From Paracoccaceae bacterium (GTDB lineage Bacteria; Pseudomonadota; Alphaproteobacteria; Rhodobacterales; Rhodobacteraceae): 62,129 nt of DNA. The position numbers and the translations under genes were made by a program. Location of the stretch: positions 1 through 62,129 of the forward strand of contig QWDA01000014.1 in NCBI GenBank assembly GCA_003605175.1, written 5' to 3'. Position 1 is the first letter of the stretch, and the number at the start of each line of letters is the position of its first letter. Below the pieces are notes generated by a model. It did not search any database. It saw only the letters and a list, made by a program, of their open reading frames with translations, and was not told the origin of the DNA. Shown one piece after another: positions 8,171 through 16,774 of the stretch.

Positions 8171-8583
8171 CACTCCTAGCTCCTCCGCGCACCGGGCTTC
8201 CCGATCATGCGGCACACAGGGCAGGAACCGTGTCACCACGGGAACAGGCCATATTGTGGGACATGGAAGAACGCTTCTGGACCAGCGGTATGGACAATGC
8301 GCGCGCGACGACCTCGGAGAACGCGGTGATGATCTTTCCCTATCCGCCGGGAATCCTTCAGGGCCACCAGATCTGGAACCACTTGTCGCGGAAGACCGGC
8401 TGGCGGTCGGTGGCGATGGCGGAGCGCAGGGTGTCGCGGTGCGGCGACATCGCCATTCTCAGCTACCGTGCCGCGGCCGAAAAGCCTGATCGGCCGATCC
8501 ACGAGGCGCTCTCGGCCTCCACCTATCTGCACGACGACGGCAGTTGGATTCGGATTTCCCACCAGCAAACTCCCGTCACCTGA
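8167..8583 (+). CDS. NTF2-like (SnoaL/DUF4440-type) protein
   Basis: 138 residues. The pattern ERFWTSGMDNARATTSENAV, then MIFPYPPGILQGHQIW, and a C-terminal strand with WIRISHQQTP fits the cone-shaped NTF2-like fold of SnoaL/DUF4440 proteins, which may be small-molecule binders or enzymes. The ATG at 8167 overlaps the upstream stop by 4 bp. An internal ATG at 8263 (MEERFW) is an alternative start and would leave the full fold. It converges with the Crp/Fnr gene. Confidence 0.7.
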   Translation: MTLLAPPRTGLPDHAAHRAGTVSPREQAILWDMEERFWTSGMDNARATTSENAVMIFPYPPGILQGHQIWNHLSRKTGWRSVAMAERRVSRCGDIAILSYRAAAEKPDRPIHEALSASTYLHDDGSWIRISHQQTPVT

Positions 8584-8639
8584 GCCCGGCCCCGGCACGC
8601 GCCGGCATGACCGGGCCTGCATCGACGGGGGCGGCACTT

Positions 8640-9374
8640 TCATTTCAGGAGCGGGCCGGTCTGGTCCAGATATGCCGGGTCGAATTCGGCAAGCTCGACG
8701 AGCCGGTCATGGTCATGGAACGCCACGCGACCGTCCCTGAAGGTCACCATCCCGCTTTCGCGCAACTGACGCAGAACGCGGTTCACATGGACCGCCGTCA
8801 GGCCGAGGATGTCCGCCAGATGATACTGCGTCAGCGGGCAGTCATACCCGTCCTTGCCCGCCATGCCGACCAGAGCCAGCCGCGATCCAAGTTCCAGGAG
8901 AAAATGCGCCATGCGCGCATCCGCGTCGCGCCGCCCGATCCCGACCAGATGTTCCACCACCATGGCTTCGTCCCGCGAGACGGCCCAAAGGATGGCCGTC
9001 GCCAGGCGGGGCGTGTTCGCCAGCGCCTCCAGAAGGTCGCCCGCCAGAACCTCCGCAGCCTCGATCTCCGTGATCGGCTCGAAGCTGTGATCGGAGGTCC
9101 GCAACAACACGCTGCGCAACCCCAGAAAATCCCCCGGTATCTGAACATCCACGATCTGGCGCGTTCCGTCCGGCTGGAGCTTGTAGGAACAGACCCAGCC
9201 TTTCGCCAGGATATAGGCAGCCTGCTCCGTCTGCCCCTGATGTACCAGATCCTGTCCGGCGACAAAGGATCGCCGGCGCCGGTGCAGACGCTCCAGGACA
9301 CCCAGTTCAGTTTCGGACATCGCGGCGAAAACCATGAGCTTGCGGGTCAGCGGGCTCTGATCGGTCACGTTCAT
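8640..9374 (-). CDS. Crp/Fnr family transcriptional regulator
   Basis: 244 residues. A cyclic-nucleotide-binding-like beta roll (about 25-140) is followed by a dimer helix and a C-terminal helix-turn-helix (LTQYHLADILGLTAVHVNRV, about 175-195). There is no N-terminal cysteine cluster, so it should not be an FNR-type iron-sulfur sensor. The ATG at 9374 (GGAAAGG nearby) is preferred over 9455, whose extra 27 residues are acidic and atypical. It lies next to CspA, desaturase and Hsp20 genes, so a stress regulator is plausible; the signal is unknown. Confidence 0.9.
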   Translation of the reverse strand: MNVTDQSPLTRKLMVFAAMSETELGVLERLHRRRRSFVAGQDLVHQGQTEQAAYILAKGWVCSYKLQPDGTRQIVDVQIPGDFLGLRSVLLRTSDHSFEPITEIEAAEVLAGDLLEALANTPRLATAILWAVSRDEAMVVEHLVGIGRRDADARMAHFLLELGSRLALVGMAGKDGYDCPLTQYHLADILGLTAVHVNRVLRQLRESGMVTFRDGRVAFHDHDRLVELAEFDPAYLDQTGPLLK

Positions 9375-9515
9375 GGCCCTTTCCGCGCCGGCGAAACTGT
9401 CGAAATCGGCGCCAGTACTGCTTTCGATCAGTTCATCATACAGGGCTTCCTGCAAGAGTGACGAGATGATTCAGCCCATATCGCGACCTCTACGACCGGC
9501 TTCAGGGAAAGACAG

Positions 9516-9746
9516 ATGCCCAAGCACGCGGAATGCGCCGGAGTCGCGGCCCTCTCCATATGCGAGGCCCTTCTGCTGGCGATGAAGGATCGGGACGTCC
9601 TGCCGGAGCACGAGATCGTGGGCCTTCTCGATGACGCGGCGACGACGCTCGAGCAGGCCGGCGGTTCGCCCGCCGAGCGGGAGATGCTTCGCGCCGCTGC
9701 AAGGCTGGTCAGGGCCATCATCTCCGAGCGGAACCGGATCCCGTGA
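9516..9746 (+). CDS. Conserved small protein, 76 residues
   Basis: All-helical, acidic, with the pattern ALSICEALLLAMKDRDVLPE found in small unnamed alphaproteobacterial proteins. AGGGAAAG precedes the ATG. It is divergent from the Crp/Fnr gene (about 140 bp between starts) and may be under its control (inference). Function unknown. Confidence 0.7.
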   Translation: MPKHAECAGVAALSICEALLLAMKDRDVLPEHEIVGLLDDAATTLEQAGGSPAEREMLRAAARLVRAIISERNRIP

Positions 9747-9827
9747 TCGCGGCCCGGCCACGAGGCCCGAAGGCGCGTCGGACGCCGCTCGGGATGACCG
9801 AGACATTTCAACGAGGAGGATCGAACA

Positions 9828-9962
9828 ATGTCCAAAGGCGACAAACGACGCGGCAATCGCGAGACCAAGAAACCGAAACAGAAGAAGGAAAAGGTCGTCG
9901 CGACCGCGGATTTCCTGAAGGGGAAGCCTCAGGTCAACATCGGCGACGCCAAGAAGAAATAG
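9828..9962 (+). CDS. Small basic protein, 44 residues
   Basis: A very short gene with a strong AGGAGGA about 7 nt before ATG 9828. The product starts MSKGDKRRGNRETKKPKQKK and is Lys/Arg-rich for its first half, ending with NIGDAKKK. I recognise the same pattern (MSKG, GNRE, KKPK) in small alphaproteobacterial proteins of unknown role; nucleic-acid binding is possible from the charge. It follows the 76-residue gene after 81 bp. Confidence 0.7.
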   Translation: MSKGDKRRGNRETKKPKQKKEKVVATADFLKGKPQVNIGDAKKK

Positions 9963-10284
9963 TTGGGACTAGCGCGTCTTCGCCGGCGGAGAGGGTGGCG
10001 GAGCTGGCGATCCGGGACCGGCCGGCAGTACCGGCCCGCCGGACAGGGGCCGGAATTATTTTCGCCAGCCAGAACATCATCATGCAACCGGAAAAGACGG
10101 GGCGCGCCGCGGATCTTGCCAGACCGGCCTTGTTTTCCCCCGGGCCGGGCCCTACTTAACCCTTGCTATCGTTATTCTCTGCGAACCTCTGCCTCCGTTC
10201 ACCCGGCTTCAGTTGATCGACTCAGACTGACCTTGCCGGGCTGCCGCATTGTGTGGGCAGCAACCAGAACAGGAGACCACGGAT
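9963..10284. other. 322-bp intergenic region, cspA leader
   Basis: There is no gene between the 44-residue gene and cspA. The 3' part is probably the cspA promoter and leader: it turns T-rich (10150-10200), and a 6-bp stem GCTGCC/GGCAGC (10240-10245 with 10256-10261) lies just before the start codon, followed by AGGAGA. Long structured leaders are usual for cold-shock genes; a temperature role here is inference. Confidence 0.5.
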
Positions 10285-10491
10285 ATGGCCAATGGCACCG
10301 TGAAATGGTTCAACACGTCCAAGGGGTTCGGCTTCATCGAGCCCGAATCCGGCGGCAAGGACATCTTCGTCCACATCTCGGCCGTGGAGCGCGCAGGCCT
10401 CACCGGCCTTGCCGACGCCCAGAAAGTGACCTTCGATGTTGAGGCCGGCCGCGACGGCCGCGAGAGCGCCGCAAATCTCGCGCTCGCTTGA
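10285..10491 (+). CDS. cspA: Cold-shock protein (CspA family)
   Basis: 68 residues, one cold-shock domain that binds single-stranded nucleic acid. RNP1 (KGFGFI, about 15-20) and RNP2 (DIFVHI, about 30-35) are intact, after the usual MANGTVKWFN start. AGGAGA lies about 10 nt upstream. The desaturase gene follows 57 bp later past a GC hairpin, giving a plausible cold-response pair. Several CspA paralogues are usual in this group, so the symbol denotes family, not a specific copy. Confidence 0.93.
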   Translation: MANGTVKWFNTSKGFGFIEPESGGKDIFVHISAVERAGLTGLADAQKVTFDVEAGRDGRESAANLALA

Positions 10492-10502
10492 CCTGACCGA
10501 CA

Positions 10503-10525
10503 CCGGGCGCCCCTGGGGCGCCCGG
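10503..10525. terminator. 11-bp perfect hairpin between cspA and desaturase
   Basis: CCGGGCGCCCC (10503-10513) and GGGGCGCCCGG (10515-10525) form a perfect inverted repeat around one base; the real loop would be 3-5 nt. There is no T-tract, so it is a weak intrinsic terminator, an attenuator, or an mRNA-stabilising end for cspA while letting some transcript reach the desaturase gene. Confidence 0.6.
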
Positions 10526-10548
10526 CTGCCAAGCCCTTGCGGCTTCGC

Positions 10549-11604
10549 ATGAGTCAGGGAACCGAACCCGATCCTGCCGCCAGCCCGGACAATGCCGGCG
10601 GATGGACACGACAACTCGCGCCCTATCGCAGCCCGATCCCCTGGCGCGCGCGCTTCGAGCTGGCGGTGACGGCAATTCCATTCGCGGCGCTCTTCGCCCT
10701 GGCATGGGCCGCGCTGTCCGTGAGCCCCTGGCTCTCCGTCGCCCTGTCGCTGGCCAACGCCGCCTTTGTCGTGCGCCTCTTCATGATCCAGCACGATTGC
10801 GGCCACGGCGCCTTCTTTCGAGACCGCCAATGGAATGACCGGATTGGCCGAACGATCGGCGCGCTGACGCTGACGCCCTACGCCGTCTGGCGGCGAAACC
10901 ATACCATGCACCATGCAACGACCGGAAACCTCGACCGGCGCGGCACCGGAGACATTCCGACCCTGACGGTCGCGGAGTACCGCGCCAGACCGCTCGTCGG
11001 ACGTATCTGCTACCGGCTGGTACGGCACCCGGCGATCCTTTTCGGGATTGCGCCGTTCTACAGCTTCTTCCTGCAGAACCGGGTCCCGGCGGGGCTCATG
11101 CGGTCCGGGTGGCGCTACTGGGCGAGCGCGCTGGGCACCGATGCGACGATATTCGCCATTCTTGCAACGCTCTATCTGTTCGGTGGCGTTCCGGTCCTGC
11201 TGTTCGTCTACCTGCCGATGATGCTGCTGGCGGCCTCGACCGGGATGTGGCTGTTCTACGTCCAGCACCAGTTCGAAGAGACGTCCTGGGAGAGCGAGGC
11301 CGACTGGTCGGTGCAGGATGCCGCCTTCCACGGATCCTCTCACTACGACCTGCCGCCCGTCCTACGCTGGATCACGGCGAATATCGGCGTTCACCATGTC
11401 CACCATCTGGCCAGCCGGATTCCGTTCTACCGCCTGTCCGAGGTGCTTCGGGACCATGACGTCCTCGCCGGCGCACAGCGCCTCACGCTCCGTGAGAGCC
11501 TGCGATGCGCAAGCCTCACGCTCTGGGACGAAGACGGAGGGCGACTCGTTTCCTTCGCCGAGCTGCCGCGCCTCGCGGCGCCGGCGGCCCGCATCGAACC
11601 ATGA
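10549..11604 (+). CDS. Membrane fatty acid desaturase
   Basis: 351 residues. It has the three histidine boxes of di-iron membrane desaturases, HDCGHGAFF, HTMHH and HHVHH, around four hydrophobic segments (two near 30-75, two near 180-230). It would add a double bond to acyl chains and keep membranes fluid. The ATG at 10549 is chosen to begin just after the cspA hairpin; an in-frame ATG lies 12 bp earlier. Position behind cspA suggests cold induction (inference). Regiospecificity is not readable. Confidence 0.88.
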   Translation: MSQGTEPDPAASPDNAGGWTRQLAPYRSPIPWRARFELAVTAIPFAALFALAWAALSVSPWLSVALSLANAAFVVRLFMIQHDCGHGAFFRDRQWNDRIGRTIGALTLTPYAVWRRNHTMHHATTGNLDRRGTGDIPTLTVAEYRARPLVGRICYRLVRHPAILFGIAPFYSFFLQNRVPAGLMRSGWRYWASALGTDATIFAILATLYLFGGVPVLLFVYLPMMLLAASTGMWLFYVQHQFEETSWESEADWSVQDAAFHGSSHYDLPPVLRWITANIGVHHVHHLASRIPFYRLSEVLRDHDVLAGAQRLTLRESLRCASLTLWDEDGGRLVSFAELPRLAAPAARIEP

Positions 11605-11632
11605 GACTTCGCAATCCAGGGAGGATTACCCG

Positions 11633-12301
11633 ATGACACGATCCGGCGGAGCAGATGCTGGCCATGACCTGTTCAGGGGCATGACAAGGAAGCCTGCCAA
11701 GGAGCGGAAGCAGGAAGCGCCGCCGCCGATCCTGGTGGGCGAGCATGGCAGGTACCAGATCAAGTCCGGCCGCCTCGCGGGTGAGTATGTCGCCCGCGCG
11801 TTTCCCAAACCACCGACGAATGCGCGCGGCCTGATTGCAGAGGCGAGAGGCGCGACGGAAGAGGCGGCGATCGCTGCCTTGCGTGATGTCGTCGACGCGC
11901 GGGAAAACCGAAGAACCGGAGAACGCAGGGCGGACCCGCGCACCGGCACGGCGGTGCCGAGCACCGAGGAATATGTCGAAGCGATCGGTCAGGTCGCGCT
12001 CTCGGGCCCGCAGCGCGCGATGTTGATGGCCTTGTCGCTGGCCGGCGAAGACGGGTTGACCGAGGCGCTTATCGCGCGCGCGGCCGGCTACAAGTCGCTC
12101 GCATCGGCCAACCGGTCTTTTGCGAGCGCAGGCCTGCTGATCGCCAACTATCTCTCCGCGGCGACGGTTCCGAGCGCGCCATCGGGGGATCCCGAAGGGA
12201 CCTCCGTCCTCGGTTTCCGGGGCGAGCCGCAGGGCGATGAGCATCCGGGAAGCTGGATACTGCACCCGGAACTGCGCGATGCCGTTCGGGCCGCACTGTG
12301 A
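11633..12301 (+). CDS. Hypothetical protein, 222 residues
   Basis: GGGAGG precedes ATG 11633. The N-terminal half carries a basic start and a region with YQIKSGRLAGEYVARAFPKP. The C-terminal half (about 105-222) looks helical with LTEALIARAAGYKSLASANR, which could be a winged-helix-like fold. No signal peptide or membrane segment. It converges with the Hsp20 operon. I do not recognise a named family. Confidence 0.6.
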   Translation: MTRSGGADAGHDLFRGMTRKPAKERKQEAPPPILVGEHGRYQIKSGRLAGEYVARAFPKPPTNARGLIAEARGATEEAAIAALRDVVDARENRRTGERRADPRTGTAVPSTEEYVEAIGQVALSGPQRAMLMALSLAGEDGLTEALIARAAGYKSLASANRSFASAGLLIANYLSAATVPSAPSGDPEGTSVLGFRGEPQGDEHPGSWILHPELRDAVRAAL

Positions 12302-12499
12302 CCGCCGGGCGGTCCAGGCCGGCGTGATCCGATTTCTCGAGGTTCCGGGCACCCGATAGAGGTCGTCGCCCATGGCCAGGGTGATTTCCTTCAACGGGGC
12401 CAGCCCTGACAGCGATCAGTCCTTCCGATTGCGATCCGCGTCTGTCGCGATCCACGCAGGCAGGTTCGCGGCGGTCGCAGGGTTCGACCGCCGCGCGGC

Positions 12500-13009
12500 C
12501 TATGCGGCCTTGACCGGGATACGCTTGATCCTGGCCTGGGCTTCAGCCGATTTCGGCAATGTCACGGTCAGGACGCCGCGCCTGAAGCTTGCCTCGGCCT
12601 TGTCGGTATCGACACCGGGCGGCAAGGGGATCGTCCGGTAGAACGCGCCGTAGGATCTTTCCGACATGTAGACGCCCTTGCGCTTCTCTTCGTGCACGAC
12701 CTTCTTTTCGCCATGGATCGTCATGGCCTCACCCGATATCGAGATGTCGATGTCCTCCTCGGACATGCCGGGAAGTTCGACCTCGATCTCGACGCTCTTG
12801 TCGGTCTCGGCCACATCGGTGCTGGGTCCAAACATGCCGATCGGGCTCGAGTGGCCGTTCCAGCCGTTTTCCACCCGATGCCAAAAGTCCTCGAACACGC
12901 CGTTGATGTCGCGCTGGAGTTTCGCCAGCGCATTCGGAGCTTCCGTATTGTCGTTCGCTGGGGTCCTGTCCTTGTCACGACCCCAGGGGATGAGATCGCT
13001 GATCTGCAT
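12500..13009 (-). CDS. Small heat-shock protein, Hsp20 family
   Basis: 169 residues: an N-terminal arm of about 60, then an alpha-crystallin domain (about 65-155) with the pattern VELPGMSEEDIDISISGEAM and the A-x-x-x-G-V-L signature as FRRGVLTVTLPK. The C-terminal IKRIPVKAA holds an I-x-I/V-like tail motif (RIPV). ATP-independent holdase for unfolding proteins in the cytoplasm. Third gene of a leftward Hsp20 operon, 26 bp after the second. Confidence 0.93.
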   Translation of the reverse strand: MQISDLIPWGRDKDRTPANDNTEAPNALAKLQRDINGVFEDFWHRVENGWNGHSSPIGMFGPSTDVAETDKSVEIEVELPGMSEEDIDISISGEAMTIHGEKKVVHEEKRKGVYMSERSYGAFYRTIPLPPGVDTDKAEASFRRGVLTVTLPKSAEAQARIKRIPVKAA

Positions 13010-13035
13010 TGTCGGTCCTCCTTTCCTTCGGCTGG

Positions 13036-13437
13036 TTACGCGGCCTTCACCGCGATCTTCTTCGGCTTGGCTTCCGCGGCACGCGGCAGTTCCAGGCGCA
13101 AGACACCGTTCCTGAAATCGGCCTTGATCTTCTTCCGGTCGACGGCGTCCGAGAGGGTGAAGGCGCGGCTGTAATCACCTTCACGATATTCCGTCGACAG
13201 GCGGCGATAGCCTTCCGGCGCTTGGCGCTTTACCCGACCGGTCAAGGTCAGAACCTGCCGTTCCAGCGTTACGTCGATGTCGTCGGGCGCGACGCCCGGC
13301 ATGTCCGCGAGAATGACGGTCATCTCGCCCTGTTCGAAGATATCCACCGCAGGCGTGAACGCTTTCTCGATGGGTCTGCCGGTGCTGACTTGTCCGGCGG
13401 CGTCGCGGCCGCCCCGGGTTGCAAGTTCCTGTGCCAT
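13036..13437 (-). CDS. Small heat-shock protein, Hsp20 family
   Basis: 133 residues, compact: a short N-arm, then an alpha-crystallin domain (about 30-125) with ADMPGVAPDDIDVTLERQVL and FRNGVLRLELPR. The C-terminal KKIAVKAA tail gives an I-x-V-like anchor. ATG 13437 has AAGGA 9 nt upstream; an in-frame ATG 9 bp earlier is less well placed. Second gene of the operon. The three paralogues differ mainly in their N-arms, which usually set client and oligomer preference. Confidence 0.93.
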   Translation of the reverse strand: MAQELATRGGRDAAGQVSTGRPIEKAFTPAVDIFEQGEMTVILADMPGVAPDDIDVTLERQVLTLTGRVKRQAPEGYRRLSTEYREGDYSRAFTLSDAVDRKKIKADFRNGVLRLELPRAAEAKPKKIAVKAA

Positions 13438-13461
13438 GGTGATCATCCTTTCTCGTTGGCG

Positions 13462-13902
13462 TTACGACTTGATCTCGATGCGCTTCGGCTTCTCTTCCTC
13501 GGGCCGTTGCATCTCGACCGTCAGCACGCCGCTTTCGAAGCGCGCCTCGATCTTGTTGGCATCGACGCGAAACGGCAGTTCGACCGAGCGCGAGAACTTG
13601 CCTTTCGGGCGTTCCCTACGGTGCCAGACAAGGTCGTCGCCGCTGTCCTGATCGACGAACTCACCCTGGACCGAGATCATTGTGTCATGGACGGTGAGGT
13701 CGATGCTGTCGTCCGAAAGCCCGGGAAGCTCGGCCGTCATCACGATGCTGTCGGGGCCGACCCAGAAGTTCATCGGCGGGTAGCTCGTCGTGCGGCGCGC
13801 CGGATCGGGGCCGCCGAACATTCGGTTCATCTCGTTCTGCATGTGCCGCATGCCAGCGAACGGATCGAGCTCGCTGAGTGGATCAAACCGTGTGTGGAGC
13901 AT
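13462..13902 (-). CDS. Small heat-shock protein, Hsp20 family
   Basis: 146 residues: N-arm with RFDPLSELDPFAGMRHMQNE, alpha-crystallin domain (about 45-140) with AELPGLSDDSIDLTVHDTM and FESGVLTVEMQRP, and the end KRIEIKS with an I-E-I anchor. First gene of the three-gene Hsp20 operon, with strong AGGAGG before ATG 13902. Having three Hsp20 genes in one transcript is unusual outside rhizobia-like and stress-hardened species. Confidence 0.93.
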   Translation of the reverse strand: MLHTRFDPLSELDPFAGMRHMQNEMNRMFGGPDPARRTTSYPPMNFWVGPDSIVMTAELPGLSDDSIDLTVHDTMISVQGEFVDQDSGDDLVWHRRERPKGKFSRSVELPFRVDANKIEARFESGVLTVEMQRPEEEKPKRIEIKS

Positions 13903-14429
13903 TGTGGTCCTCCTTTCCTCCGCTCACGTCGATGTCCTCCGGCCCCGCCGGGAGCGCAGCGTGAGGCGCCACCCAAGCACGGGTTCGGAAGGACTCGGTC
14001 TGCCGGAGAAGACGAGGCGGGTTGCAGCAGGAACGCAACGCCAGCGCGGGCGGCGCGAATGGAGCTGCGCCAAGCCATTGTGGCAGTCAAATGAGCGATC
14101 GCTGACGCCGATCGCCGGTTCCACTACCTGGGGACCCGCCATCGGCATCCCCGTCGGCTAACGAGTTGGGGAGCCGATTTCAGGTGTCAAGACCAGGGCC
14201 AGGAAAAATTGCGCGCCACGGTCGGATGCGAAACCGGAAGCCCTCCGGGTCCGAAACGAGCCGCGAAACTGGCCGGCAGGAGCAGGACATTGTCTGGTGC
14301 TTTTCCGCCGTTGGTACGGTCGGGCCGATGCTGGCGGAGGCCGCGCATGCCGTCGCACGTGACGTCCGCGGTCTCTTTGGCGCCGGCAGCAGCCAGGAAT
14401 TTCCTCAGCGCCTTCCTGCGCGGCACTCA
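13903..14429. other. 527-bp region without a supported gene
   Basis: It lies between the first Hsp20 gene and the tRNA. Short open frames on both strands lack ribosome sites and family-like sequence. It should contain the Hsp20 operon promoter. A GGAAC at 14118-14122 (minus strand) is followed 16 nt later by CGAT, one base from the EcfG general-stress pattern GGAAC-N16-CGTT, but it is 216 bp from the start codon and weak. No clear heat-shock sigma site was found. Confidence 0.45.
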
Positions 14430-14519
14430 TGGCGGAGAGACTGGGATTCGAACCCAGGGACCGCTCGCACGGTCAACGGTTTTCAAGACCGCCGCATTCG
14501 ACCACTCTGCCACCTCTCC
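14430..14519 (-). tRNA. tRNA-Ser (anticodon UGA)
   Basis: 90 nt with the long variable arm of a serine tRNA. Read on the minus strand it starts GGAGAGG, pairing with the 3' acceptor strand TCTCTCC, followed by discriminator G and a genome-encoded CCA. The anticodon loop reads CTTGAAA, giving UGA. The T-arm contains GGTTCGAATCC. The 5' end is at 14519 and the CCA ends at 14430. Confidence 0.97.
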
Positions 14520-14702
14520 GGTCACGCTCTCATAAACGCGGCCGGGCGGGGCTGTAAACCGCCGCGCGCGCTGGCCGCGCAGCCGAGCCCTTCCATTGTC
14601 GAAGCGCTGGGGCTAAAGTGCGCGCAACGTGGCGGGACAGCCGCGCGAGCAGACTAGCTGAGCACCGGAATGCGCAGATCCGCGCGGCACAGGGGGCGGG
14701 CC

Positions 14703-15593
14703 ATGGGACAGGCACTGAATTCACCACTTTTCGCGATATTTGCGGGGCTCTTGCTGCTTGCGGGCTGCGAAGGCGGCCCGCTCGGGACGGCCACAAGCAC
14801 CGAGGCACCGGCCGAGGGCGGGCCGGCGGCGTCAACGACCGTCGAACGCGACGTGGAGGCGCCGGACGTCTTCGCGGCGAAGGAAGCGGGGCTCTGGGAC
14901 GGACGCCCGTCGCTGGGCGGCGTCTGGGTGGCGCATCCCGATCTCGCCGACCCCGAGCGGGTGCTGATCCGCAACGAGGCCAACGGCAAGGAGGTCGTCG
15001 GCGCGATCTTCCGGCGCGAGCGCGAACACCCCGGGCCGAGGATCCAGGTCTCGTCCGATGCCGCGGAAGCTCTGGGCATGCTGGCGGGGCAGCCGACGGT
15101 ACTCGATGTGGTCGCGCTGCGGCGCGAGGAGGTCGAGATCCCGGCGGAAGTTCCCGAGGATGACGCCACCGTCGCGCTGGGCGAGGCGACCGGGGCGGAT
15201 ATCGAGGCCTCTGCGCTCGACGCGCCCGAGGACCCGATCGCGGCAGCCGAGGCGGCAATCGAGGCCGCGGCCCCCGAGCCGGCGGAGCCTGCGGTGATCG
15301 AGCCCGCCAAACCGGCTCCGGTCGCTGCTGCGGCGGCGGCGCCCGCCGAGGCCGGCAAGCTCGACAAGCCCTTTATCCAGATCGGGATCTTCTCCGAGGA
15401 GACCAACGCCGAGAACACCGCGGCGAGCCTGCGCGGCATCGGCGTGATCCCCACCGTCCGGGAACAGAAATCGAGCGGAAAGACCTTCTGGCGCGTGCTC
15501 GTCGGGCCCGCGACTTCCGTGGGCGACCGCCGCGAGGTGCTTGCCAAGGTGCGCGACCTCGGTTTCGAGGACGCCTACTACGTAACCAACTGA
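14703..15593 (+). CDS. SPOR-domain lipoprotein
   Basis: 296 residues. A lipoprotein signal ends in LLAGC (Cys about 22), followed by a folded region (about 45-160), an Ala/Pro/Glu-rich linker, and a C-terminal SPOR domain (about 225-296, PFIQIGIFSEETNAENTAAS and WRVLVGP) that binds denuded septal peptidoglycan. The ATG at 14703 is chosen because it gives a clean signal; an in-frame ATG at 14670 would add 11 basic residues. It precedes a D,D-carboxypeptidase gene by 20 bp, fitting a cell-wall role. Confidence 0.85.
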   Translation: MGQALNSPLFAIFAGLLLLAGCEGGPLGTATSTEAPAEGGPAASTTVERDVEAPDVFAAKEAGLWDGRPSLGGVWVAHPDLADPERVLIRNEANGKEVVGAIFRREREHPGPRIQVSSDAAEALGMLAGQPTVLDVVALRREEVEIPAEVPEDDATVALGEATGADIEASALDAPEDPIAAAEAAIEAAAPEPAEPAVIEPAKPAPVAAAAAAPAEAGKLDKPFIQIGIFSEETNAENTAASLRGIGVIPTVREQKSSGKTFWRVLVGPATSVGDRREVLAKVRDLGFEDAYYVTN

Positions 15594-15613
15594 TCCGAGC
15601 CGAAGGGGGTCCC

Positions 15614-16774
15614 ATGTCCCTGTCCCGTGTTCTGAGCCTAGCCGCGACACTGGCGTTTGCCGCCCTGCCCGCCCGGGCCGATTTCGAAACGCGCGCGGAA
15701 GCGGCCTATATCTACGACCTCACCACCGGCACGGTGCTGTTCCAGAAGAACGCCGACGAACCGCGGGCACCCGCCTCGATGTCGAAGCTGATGACGCTCT
15801 ACATGTTGTTCGATGCGTTGCGCGACGGGCGGGTGGCGCTGGACGAGGAATTCGCCGTCACGACCCGGGCGAAGAACATGGGCGGCTCGACCATGTTCCT
15901 CAACGAGCTTGACCGGCCGACGGCCGAGGAACTGATCCAGGGCGTGATCGTCTCGTCGGGCAACGACGCCACGGTGGCCATCGCCGAGGGGCTCGCCGGC
16001 AGCGAGGATGCCTTTGCCCGGCAGATGAACGAGGTCGCACCGACCATCGGCCTGACCCATTCCACTTTCGCCAATGCCTCGGGCTGGCCCAACGCCAACC
16101 ACAAGATGACGGCGCACGATCTTGGCGTCCTCGCGATGCACCTGATCGAGGAGTTTCCGGAGTATTACGGCTACTTCTCGCAGAAGGAGTTCGACTACAA
16201 GGATCGCTCCCCCGCGAACCGGTTCAACCGCAACCCGCTCCTGAATCTCGGAATCGGGGCCGACGGGCTGAAGACCGGGCATACCGAGGAGGCCGGCTAC
16301 GGCATGGTCGCGTCGGCGCGGCAGGGCAGCCGGCGTGTGGTCGCGGTGGTCATGGGGCTGCCCGACATGCCGAGCCGCGCCTCCGAAGCCGAAGCGGCAT
16401 TGAGCTGGGCGTTCCGGCATTTCGTCGAGAAGGCCGCGGTCAAGGCAGGGACCGTCGTTGCGGATGCCGATGTCTGGATGGGCGATCATCAGAGCATCGG
16501 CCTGGTGGTGCCGGAGGACGTAACGATCCTGGTTTCGGCGACGAACCCTGATTTCCGTGCGACGCGGGTCGAGTATCGCGGGCCGATCGAGGCACCGATC
16601 GCCAAGGGCGACGTGGTGGCCGAACTGGTGATCGAGCGGGAAGACCTGCCCGATGCGCGCATTCCGCTGCAGGCGGACCGCGAGGTGGTTCGGGGCGGCT
16701 TCCTGCCGCGGGTCCGGACGGCGGCGCATGTGCTCTTCGGCAAGGCGATGGAACAGGCGCAGACCCTGTGGTGA
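15614..16774 (+). CDS. D-alanyl-D-alanine carboxypeptidase (penicillin-binding protein 5/6 family)
   Basis: 386 residues, exported by an N-terminal signal (cleavage near residue 22, PARA). Trims the terminal D-Ala of peptidoglycan pentapeptides. The three active-site motifs are present: S-M-S-K (Ser55, Lys58), S-G-N in VIVSSGND, and K-T-G in GLKTGHTEEAG. The C-terminal domain (about 275-350) and amphipathic tail match the PBP5 class. It follows the SPOR lipoprotein gene and overlaps tmk at its stop. Confidence 0.93.
   Translation: MSLSRVLSLAATLAFAALPARADFETRAEAAYIYDLTTGTVLFQKNADEPRAPASMSKLMTLYMLFDALRDGRVALDEEFAVTTRAKNMGGSTMFLNELDRPTAEELIQGVIVSSGNDATVAIAEGLAGSEDAFARQMNEVAPTIGLTHSTFANASGWPNANHKMTAHDLGVLAMHLIEEFPEYYGYFSQKEFDYKDRSPANRFNRNPLLNLGIGADGLKTGHTEEAGYGMVASARQGSRRVVAVVMGLPDMPSRASEAEAALSWAFRHFVEKAAVKAGTVVADADVWMGDHQSIGLVVPEDVTILVSATNPDFRATRVEYRGPIEAPIAKGDVVAELVIEREDLPDARIPLQADREVVRGGFLPRVRTAAHVLFGKAMEQAQTLW

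Noticed and set aside
14098-14122. GGAAC-N16-CGAT as an EcfG promoter for the Hsp20 operon
   Set aside because: One mismatch in the -10 part and over 200 bp from the gene; kept only as a remark.
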